Below, one piece after another: positions 59,101 through 64,000 of a stretch of DNA of 64,000 nucleotides. Below the pieces are notes generated by a model. It did no database searches and was not told the DNA's origin. It was given only the letters and a program-made list of their open reading frames with translations. How positions within the stretch are numbered: the stretch's first letter is position 1; each line of letters begins with the position of its first letter. Origin of the DNA: Paenibacillus radicis (ex Xue et al. 2023) (GTDB lineage Bacteria > Bacillota > Bacilli > Paenibacillales > NBRC-103111); NCBI RefSeq assembly GCF_024722015.1, contig NZ_JANQBD010000032.1:1-64000 (forward strand), in the 5' to 3' direction. A program made the position numbers and the translations under genes.

Positions 59101-59819
59101 AAAAATTAAGAACGGCGACAGTCCGCGTTGAAGAGGACATTCAATTGTGGCGGCTTGATTCCACAGCATTGTATGAGTTGATGTTCGACCGAACCGGGAT
59201 GGCTCTGGAAATGATGAAATTGCTATCTCGCCGCTTGCGGTCTATGCTTGAACGCAGTGCTCAGCCCAAGGAGGAGACGGATCAACAAGACAGAGCTGAT
59301 AAACATCAAGTTGTATCTTCATTGCCAGAAGCAGCCGCTGCAGCTTCGGCCGAGTCGGGACATGCGGACTCAGTAGCCGATTCGACACATAACAATAAAA
59401 TTCTACGCCGAGTATTGATTCTACAAAAGATTGAACTGTTTTCCCACCTAACCCAGGATGATTTCATTCGGTTGGCGCAAATGGTGGATGAGGTTGAATA
59501 TGAGGCAGGAGAAGCTATATGCAGTGCAGGTGATTTCGGTGACTCCATGTTTGGAATCATTGAAGGAAACGTTCGCGTTCATAGAGGAAGTGAAACTTTT
59601 GCGACTTTAGGCGAAGGGGAATATTTTGGAGAAATGGCTATTATCGATAGCGGCCCTCGGTCTGCTGATTGCACAGCGATAGGTCAGACTGTACTGCTTC
59701 AGCTTCAAAAAGATCAGGTTTTCTCCTTCTGCTTCCAAAATATCGACTTGCTCCGCAGCATGATGCAGGTACTTGCAGACCGGGTTAAAGGAATGCTTCA
59801 TGAAGACGGAAGTCGTTAA
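56145..59819 (+). CDS. ATP/ADP-carrier-like transporter fused to HEAT repeats and two cyclic-nucleotide-binding domains
   Basis: A 1224-residue membrane protein. Residues about 25-435 form a multi-helix region with the layout of the NTP/ADP exchange (Npt/TLC) and MFS families. Residues about 450-830 contain HEAT-like helical repeats (EVCVEAVIYIEQM, QVKAQALLALAAYS, RVRICALESAALL). The first cyclic-nucleotide-binding domain (about 906-1035) has FGQTAILTKKLRTAT in its phosphate cassette, with Gln in place of the usual Glu. The second (about 1092-1220) has the canonical FGEMAIIDSGPRSA and is more likely to bind ligand. An Ala/Ser linker joins them. Ligand-controlled transport is an inference. The gene stands alone with its own terminator. 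Confidence 0.85.
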   Translation: MLKLFTGKTMVKAAQRFTEDKEEYTKVLWLFGYLFCVVSASTLGRTSADALFLSRFDASQLSIMYLPQSAALILIGFLFQRFGSRFRLDRLIKALIPIVSLLVLISRVGVGQDYTWVYPVIYVIYDVFNFLMIVIFWQFATSVMDQRKVKRMIGLVGSGGIIGGIISGFGLKLLVPLTGTANLIYFYAALQLLALIAVYRVIGMSKDPEELFSTSKARSKKPTNERKRQGEQKAGLFQNVPHLKYVAIMSATLVLSLTFVDYQFKVILRNTLQNDALAGFMGSFYGFSGLLALFVQLFVASKLLTRFGVMTAILVFPIALFTGSLGVLLMPVLALAVIVKGSDKVVGDTIYSSVSQLIMFPISPEWRNRAKGFLDGVVRNGAKGIAGISLIILSPLLSAGQFSYVILALLACCVVAAVKVKKAYLQTLLSTLETRGTDLQETELDLMDPASRQILISALESSDRHQVMYALKILRGLDGFDLSPHIPALLRNPYPEVCVEAVIYIEQMTPAGLEQELQELLSSSNPQVKAQALLALAAYSKEEYLDQITLHLEADEVGIKAGAIAGLIKFYGIEGMFRAVGTLKQLIESTDEEERTAMAVLFGRIGIQSFYKPLVPMLNDTSSRVRICALESAALLCVPALVPHIVLMLQDSRTRRHAIEALARYDEKVIIGLLEPYFIEDGVSLLHLPKVFERIGTQGAFDTLLIHYRHSNYEMRDKLLEALRNLRHGIRQVDEKLVEELILQEIQLYWQFAEQSSGVVGNKAYTAISEAVDQIRSSMTGRIFGLIGLVYESKTVQAVYANWSEGEARHQANAAEVMDQMLSGNLRMEIIKIMTSPKTITVAMKKEALEDEKLIWLYENGDEWLRQMIQLDVMQEKRLVKNTALKTRLDSSKDISLEWLADQMERVHLLKKVSLFQGLTSRDLFFIAQQLKQINETSGATVFKERDPGDSLYLIQSGKAGVYRNQEKISVLEAGDCFGQTAILTKKLRTATVRVEEDIQLWRLDSTALYELMFDRTGMALEMMKLLSRRLRSMLERSAQPKEETDQQDRADKHQVVSSLPEAAAAASAESGHADSVADSTHNNKILRRVLILQKIELFSHLTQDDFIRLAQMVDEVEYEAGEAICSAGDFGDSMFGIIEGNVRVHRGSETFATLGEGEYFGEMAIIDSGPRSADCTAIGQTVLLQLQKDQVFSFCFQNIDLLRSMMQVLADRVKGMLHEDGSR

Positions 59820-59832
59820 AACATATGAATAT

Positions 59833-59869
59833 AAAACAACGGTCTTCCTTCAGGAGGGCCGTTGTTTTT
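59833..59869 (+). terminator. Terminator of the carrier/HEAT/cNMP gene
   Basis: AAAACAACGG-CTTCCT pairs with AGGAGG-CCGTTGTTTT and ends in a T run. Confidence 0.85.
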
Positions 59870-59891
59870 ATAGTAAGCATCTGAGTATCTC

Positions 59892-60650
59892 TTAATCCAT
59901 TTGCTTAACTGGGCTTAGCTTACGATAAGTCAGCAGCTCCGAAATCGTTACAAAACGGTAGCCCCGGTTTTTGAGCTCTGGCAAAATTTGCTTAAGTGCA
60001 TCAACCGTTTGCGTTTTCCCTTCAACCCAATCGTGAAGGAGCACGATATCGCCATTTTTCACATTATTTAATACGGTGTTTGTAATCTTGGATACCCCAG
60101 GCGTAGCCCAGTCTCTTGTGTTGATATGCCAGGACCACATAACTACCGTATAGCCCGCTTTTCTCGCCGTTTGGACGAGTGCTTCGTTATAGTACCCGCC
60201 TGGCGGCCGGAATAAATGGGACTTCTGCCCGGAAGCTTTGTAAATAATCTCCTCCGCACGGCTTATTTCCTCGGAAATTTTATTCTCGGGAAAAGACCGA
60301 TTGAAGTAAGTATGATGGTATGTATGATTGGCGAGCTCATGTCCTTCGGCAATCTCACGGCTTACAAGCTCAGGGTATGCCTCCGCTTTATTTCCTACAA
60401 TGAAAAAAGTTGCTTTAGCCTCATATTGCTTCAGCAGCTCCAATATTTGTGGAGTGTCCTCTGGATCTGGACCATCATCAAAGGTTAATGCAATTACCTT
60501 TTCATCGGTCGGTACCTCCCATACTACTTCTCCTCGCTTCTCGTAGTAGAATCGATTTTTCTTTGGCGTTTGGGCCGCGCTCAAATTGCCGCTTAAACCA
60601 ATTAACATACAGCACGTCAATAGTAATATTTTTGTCGAAAATTTCAACAT
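59892..60650 (-). CDS. Polysaccharide deacetylase (PdaA/PgdA family), exported
   Basis: Zn-dependent N- or O-deacetylase of cell-wall or spore polysaccharide (NodB fold). The ATG at 60650 begins a signal peptide (LKFSTKILLLTCCMLIGLSGNLSAA) and has GGAGA upstream. A frame reaching to 60860 lacks a start context. Motif 1 is TFDDGPDPE (catalytic base Asp and metal Asp), motif 2 is NHTYHH (metal His), and motif 3 is RPPGGYYN; the C-terminal LLHDW carries the catalytic His. At 252 aa it resembles single-domain Bacillus deacetylases such as PdaA or YlxY. It stands alone between two terminators. Confidence 0.92.
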   Translation of the reverse strand: MLKFSTKILLLTCCMLIGLSGNLSAAQTPKKNRFYYEKRGEVVWEVPTDEKVIALTFDDGPDPEDTPQILELLKQYEAKATFFIVGNKAEAYPELVSREIAEGHELANHTYHHTYFNRSFPENKISEEISRAEEIIYKASGQKSHLFRPPGGYYNEALVQTARKAGYTVVMWSWHINTRDWATPGVSKITNTVLNNVKNGDIVLLHDWVEGKTQTVDALKQILPELKNRGYRFVTISELLTYRKLSPVKQMD

Positions 60651-60802
60651 GGTGTTAGATTCTCCTTCCCAGATCAGGCCCAGGGCAAACCGGCGTATGC
60701 TGGAATTAGCTCCTCGAAAGTGAGTGCTTTTTAGTTTTCCCGCTTTCTTCCTTATTAACCAAGCATGTATGAAGAAATATAGGATATCGCAACTATTACA
60801 AC

Positions 60803-60874
60803 AAAAAACGCCCCTTGTGTTAGGAAAAATGGTGGAGTCAAAATATCCATTTTTCCGCAAAGGAGCGTTCTTTT
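60803..60874. terminator. Long bidirectional terminator hairpin
   Basis: AAAACGC-CCTT and AAGG-GCGTT form the outer stem, and GGAAAAATGG / CCATTTTTCC forms a perfect inner stem, flanked by A and T runs on both sides. It ends the minus-strand NamA gene and overlaps the region upstream of the deacetylase. Confidence 0.8.
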
Positions 60875-60905
60875 ATAAAGAATGAGGCTATAGCAGCCGT
60901 TGTAC

Positions 60906-61916
60906 TTACCAGCCTCTTTGATACTGTTTCGGAGCTGCAAGCTCGGCGCCTAATTGCTTGGCAGCGGTTCGCGGCCAATATGGATCGCGCAGCAGCTCTC
61001 TGCCTAGCAGTATGAGGTCGGCACGACCGTTGGAGATAATTTCCTCGGCCTGCTCGGGCGCTGTAATCAATCCGACAGCTCCTGTGGCTATGCCGGTGGA
61101 TGTTTTGATTGCATGTGCGAGAGGAACCTGGTAGCCCGGATATGCATCGATTCTGGTAGGTACGACGCTGCCTGAGCTGCAATCGATTAGATCAATTCCC
61201 TGTGCTTTCATTTGTTCGGCAAAATAAATGAAATCATCGATCTGATTGCCTTCCGGATGGTACTCGTTGGCAGAGATTCGGACAAACAACGGGCCTTTCC
61301 AAAACGCGCGGATGCCGTCAATTATTTCTCCAAGGAAGCGGTAACGATTGTCCCGGTCTCCACCATAGATGTCTGTGCGGTGGTTGGCTAGTGGTGATAG
61401 AAATTCATTAATTAAATAACCGTGAGCCCCATGAAGCTCCATGGCATCAAATCCTGCTTCCTGGGCTCTCCGCGCTGCTTGAATGAAAGATTGCTGGGTA
61501 GCTTTTACCTGCTCCAGACTCATGGCTTCAGGAGTTTTCGAGCTGTCATTGAAGGGGATCGCTGATGGTGCGATGATTGGACTGTCCAATACTGCTTTGC
61601 GGCCTGCATGGGCTAATTGGATAGCAATTTTGGAGCCTTGGCCTTGCACGAGTCCGACCAGTTCCTTCAAGCCTGCTACATGCTCATCACTCCAAATACC
61701 AAGGTCCTGAGGTGAGATTCGGCCCTGCTCCGTTACTGCTGATGCTTCAACGATAATCAGTCCGACTTGGCCTACTGCTCTTGCAGGATAATGGACCTTA
61801 TGCCAATCCTGCACCTTTCCGGATTGATCTGCGCATGAATACATACACATCGGCGACATAACAATACGATTTTTGAGCGTCATCCCGTTTATCGTAATCG
61901 GGGAAAACAATTTCAT
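60906..61916 (-). CDS. namA: NADPH dehydrogenase, old yellow enzyme family (NamA/YqjM)
   Basis: FMN-dependent ene-reductase acting on alpha,beta-unsaturated aldehydes, ketones, nitroesters or nitroaromatics, often linked to oxidative stress. MSPMCMYS contains the YqjM-type Cys24 and Tyr26 near the flavin. IQLAHAGRKA, ELHGAHGYLINEFLSP (substrate His pair), NHRTDIYGGDRDNRYRFL and FVRISANEY are family motifs, and the C-terminal YQRGW supplies the intersubunit Arg-Trp finger of YqjM. At 336 aa it equals the Bacillus enzyme (338). Its promoter is at 61970-61998. Confidence 0.96.
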   Translation of the reverse strand: MKLFSPITINGMTLKNRIVMSPMCMYSCADQSGKVQDWHKVHYPARAVGQVGLIIVEASAVTEQGRISPQDLGIWSDEHVAGLKELVGLVQGQGSKIAIQLAHAGRKAVLDSPIIAPSAIPFNDSSKTPEAMSLEQVKATQQSFIQAARRAQEAGFDAMELHGAHGYLINEFLSPLANHRTDIYGGDRDNRYRFLGEIIDGIRAFWKGPLFVRISANEYHPEGNQIDDFIYFAEQMKAQGIDLIDCSSGSVVPTRIDAYPGYQVPLAHAIKTSTGIATGAVGLITAPEQAEEIISNGRADLILLGRELLRDPYWPRTAAKQLGAELAAPKQYQRGW

Positions 61917-61969
61917 AGCTTCTTTGCCTCCATCCTATTGTTTTAATAGTCGAATATTAAGTAAATAAC

Positions 61970-61998
61970 TCTATAATAGTAAGCTGCTTTCATAACAA
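61970..61998 (-). promoter_or_regulatory. Promoter of namA
   Basis: On the minus strand TTGTTA (61993-61998), a 17-bp spacer and TATAGA (61970-61975) form a plausible sigma-A promoter about 50 nt upstream of the start codon. Confidence 0.5.
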
Positions 61999-62293
61999 TA
62001 ATTATACATGATTATTAGGGTGTAAATCTATTTTTATGTTTATTTTTATATAACATCCAAGTCATTCCTATAGCATCCCATATTTAACTTACTGTATGTA
62101 TTTTACATAAAATGACTGATGAGAATTAAGTGCATACATTTTTTATTTAGAGTTTGACCGGCTGTCATACCGTGCTGAAACGCATGTCACGGGTTTGGGA
62201 GCTTTAAGAAAAAGAAGAAAATTACTCGAATCGTGTTGCAATAACATGAAATATGTGGTAATTTATAGTCAATATTGGTAAATAGAGCGGAAG
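61999..62293. other. AT-rich intergenic region before the kinase gene
   Basis: No gene is seen. TATAGT at 62264-62269 could be the -10 of the kinase transcript, but the only candidate -35, TTGCAA (62236-62241), is 22 bp away. The leader that would follow contains the terminator at 62294. Confidence 0.4.
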
Positions 62294-62338
62294 AACCGTC
62301 TCTCCCATGTTAACGCATGGTGGGGGGCGGTTTTTTTT
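62294..62338 (+). terminator. Leader terminator in front of the kinase gene
   Basis: AACCGTCTCTCCCATG pairs with CATGG-GGGGGGCGGTT through several G-T wobbles and one bulge, then eight Ts. It ends 44 nt before the kinase start. Either upstream transcription ends here or the kinase mRNA is attenuated. Confidence 0.75.
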
Positions 62339-62382
62339 GTGTCTATACAAAAGGTTCAAATGATGGGATTGGAGGGATGTGT

Positions 62383-64000
62383 ATGCTTAATCAGCAGTCA
62401 GGCAAACATGCCGGAGATGTACTGGGGGACCGGTACAAGATTGTTACTGTACTTGGAAGCGGGGGGATGAGTACTGTTTATTTGGCAGAAGATTTAAGGC
62501 TCGCTGGCAAGCGTTGGGCAGTGAAGGAAACAAGGACGACGGAGAAGGAGGCTCTTGCTTGTGTGGCTGAGGCGGATATGCTGATTCGATTGAACCACCC
62601 GAATTTGCCGAAAATTGTAGATTTTTACCCGGCAGGCAATGAGGGCTTCAGTTATCTGGTGATGGATTACATCGAAGGGGAGACATTGCTTCAACGCTTT
62701 GAGAGACAGGCCAAGAGGATGCCGGAAGGTCAAGTTATCGGTTATGCATTGCAGCTTTGCGATTTGTTTCAGTATTTGCATACCCGGAGACCAGACCCGA
62801 TCATTTACCGCGACTTGAAGCCGACTAACTTAATGATCGATGTAGAGGAGCGGGTGCGCCTCATAGACTTCGGCATTGCCCGCAGCTTCAAAGCAGGGCA
62901 GATAGCCGATACAGTAAGCATCGGGACGATAGGCTTTGCCGCCCCTGAGCAGTTCGAAGGGAGGCAGACGGACTCGCGCACCGATCTGTACGGGCTTGGT
63001 GCGTTGATGTACTTTTTGTTGAGCGGCGGTCAATATTATTGTGCCGCCTATAAGCGCCTTCGTGAGCACGACGCGGGACTCTCGGCGAGCCTCACAGCGC
63101 TCGTGGAGAAGCTGCTGCGCACTGAGCCCGGCGAGCGCTGCCAGACAGCCGCGGAAGTGCGCAGCGAGCTGCAGCAGGTGCTGGCAGTGCAGCGTGCGCA
63201 CGACGGCGCAGCCGCAGGCGCGGAGCGCCGGGCGCCGGGCAGCGGCGCAGTAGCCCGTGGGCACGCGCGGGCCGAAGCAGCCGCGGCTGCAGGCGCTGCG
63301 GGCATGGCGCAGCCGCCGCGCATAATCGCGGTAGGCGCGCTGTACGCCGGCGCCGGCGCGACATTCGCGGCGCTGGCGATAGCCCGTGCGCTGCATGGGC
63401 TAGGCGTGCCGCACGCGGTGCTCGAGCCGCCGGGGCGGCAGCCGGAGCTGTACGCGCTGCTGTACGGCGAGAGGCATGCGCCCGCAGGCTATCGCTGCTA
63501 CAACGAAGCGGGCGGCGGCGAGCCGCAGTGGGCGGACGGCTGCACGCTTTGGCTTCCAGCCAAAGCGCTTCCGTACGCACAGCCCGCAGACTCAGCAGCG
63601 CCGTCCGGCAGTGGACGCAGCGCCGACGGCACACCGCTTCCCTACGGCGCAGGCAGGGTAGCTGACGCCTCGGCTTCGTCGGCTTACTACCTCCAGACCT
63701 ACGGGGGTCCGATCATGGGTGACGCTCTCTATGCGCCTAGCATAGGCCCTGGCTCGGGCACATATCGCCATGAGAATAACGGTTCAGGAAGTGGTCTTCG
63801 CGGAGCGCAGGAATACTGGCTGGAGCTATTTGAGGGCTTGGCACGACCCGTCATTCTTATTGATATCGGCTCCGACTGGCAGGGCCCTGCTGCCAGAGAG
63901 CTGCTAGGGATAGCTACCGAGTTGGTTTATGTAGCCGATCCTCTGCTGCACAAGCTGGAGCTGCCATCGGCAAGGCGCAACCTCCGGCTCCTGAGTGAGC
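62383..64000 (+). CDS. Serine/threonine protein kinase with C-terminal P-loop-like domain (partial)
   Basis: Cytoplasmic Hanks-type kinase whose 3' end lies beyond the window; 539 codons are present. The ATG has GGAGGG 6 nt upstream. The kinase domain spans about 12-270: Gly-loop GSGGMSTVY (25-33), Lys48 in WAVKE, catalytic YRDLKPTN with Asp144 (Tyr in place of His), and DFG Asp162 in LIDFGIAR. A very GC-rich Ala-rich linker follows. From about residue 313 the sequence IIAVGALYAGAGATFAALAIARAL looks like a MinD/ParA-type P-loop start with Ala instead of the Walker Lys, and VILIDIGSDW resembles a Walker B strand. No transmembrane or PASTA segment is seen in the available part. Confidence 0.88.
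   Translation, partial: MLNQQSGKHAGDVLGDRYKIVTVLGSGGMSTVYLAEDLRLAGKRWAVKETRTTEKEALACVAEADMLIRLNHPNLPKIVDFYPAGNEGFSYLVMDYIEGETLLQRFERQAKRMPEGQVIGYALQLCDLFQYLHTRRPDPIIYRDLKPTNLMIDVEERVRLIDFGIARSFKAGQIADTVSIGTIGFAAPEQFEGRQTDSRTDLYGLGALMYFLLSGGQYYCAAYKRLREHDAGLSASLTALVEKLLRTEPGERCQTAAEVRSELQQVLAVQRAHDGAAAGAERRAPGSGAVARGHARAEAAAAAGAAGMAQPPRIIAVGALYAGAGATFAALAIARALHGLGVPHAVLEPPGRQPELYALLYGERHAPAGYRCYNEAGGGEPQWADGCTLWLPAKALPYAQPADSAAPSGSGRSADGTPLPYGAGRVADASASSAYYLQTYGGPIMGDALYAPSIGPGSGTYRHENNGSGSGLRGAQEYWLELFEGLARPVILIDIGSDWQGPAARELLGIATELVYVADPLLHKLELPSARRNLRLLSE

Noticed and set aside
60651..60860. N-terminal extension of the deacetylase
   Set aside because: It overlaps the long terminator hairpin and would bury the signal peptide. 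The ATG at 60650 has a ribosome site.
63041..63661. Several long overlapping frames on both strands in the GC-rich segment
   Set aside because: They are shadows of the kinase gene frame, which runs uninterrupted from 62383. High GC removes stop codons in all frames.

Overview
The window looks like chromosomal DNA of a Paenibacillus-like Firmicute (Paenibacillaceae). The reasons are strong AGGAGG-type ribosome binding sites, frequent TTG/GTG starts, many intrinsic terminators, three Lpl/Yte-type sugar ABC importers with large lipoprotein binding proteins, YesM/YesN-type regulators, a LysM-GH18 SleL-like spore enzyme, and a Btr-type siderophore regulator. No tRNA, rRNA, CRISPR array or intact transposase was seen.

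Layout. 1-693: decayed 3' end of a group II intron, small repeats and a Pho-box promoter. 694-5302: secreted alkaline phosphatase, then a LolD/FtsX-type ABC pair with a His-rich loop and a lipoprotein, possibly for metal handling. 5490-8719: nitroreductase, a repeat and hairpin region, and a chemotaxis receptor. 8805-19663: a sulfur-scavenging block, mostly on the minus strand. It holds a sulfonate ABC transporter (ssuA-ldh-ssuC, with ssuB beyond a divergent lysR) and an operon lplB-lplC-binding protein-TauD-type dioxygenase-sulfatase. 19975-23571: a Tat-exported flavo-dehydrogenase (small subunit plus GMC subunit) with its own tatC and tatA. 23828-28627: Btr-like regulator and Fur-box-controlled siderophore importer without an ATPase. 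28679-28943: MITE-like element. 28970-30256: SleL-like enzyme.

30484-39768: two-component system, lplB-lplC-binding protein, and a GH63/MGH1-like cytoplasmic glycosidase. 39847-40484: small protein plus retropepsin-like protease. 40902-54582: candidate sulfated-glycan utilisation locus. It has a membrane-anchored AraC sensor, a binding protein with two permeases, three cytoplasmic Cys-type sulfatases, one broken and one intact GH29-like secreted protein. 54616-64000: aldo/keto reductase stub, secreted coiled-coil protein, an NTP-carrier/HEAT/dual cyclic-nucleotide-binding protein, polysaccharide deacetylase, NamA-type ene-reductase, and a serine/threonine kinase that runs off the end.

The common theme is scavenging of phosphate, organosulfur, iron and complex or sulfated glycans. 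A second pattern is that intrinsic-terminator-like hairpins sit directly in front of ribosome binding sites at several genes, which suggests attenuation or processing. Everything here was read by eye from the sequence; no database search was run.
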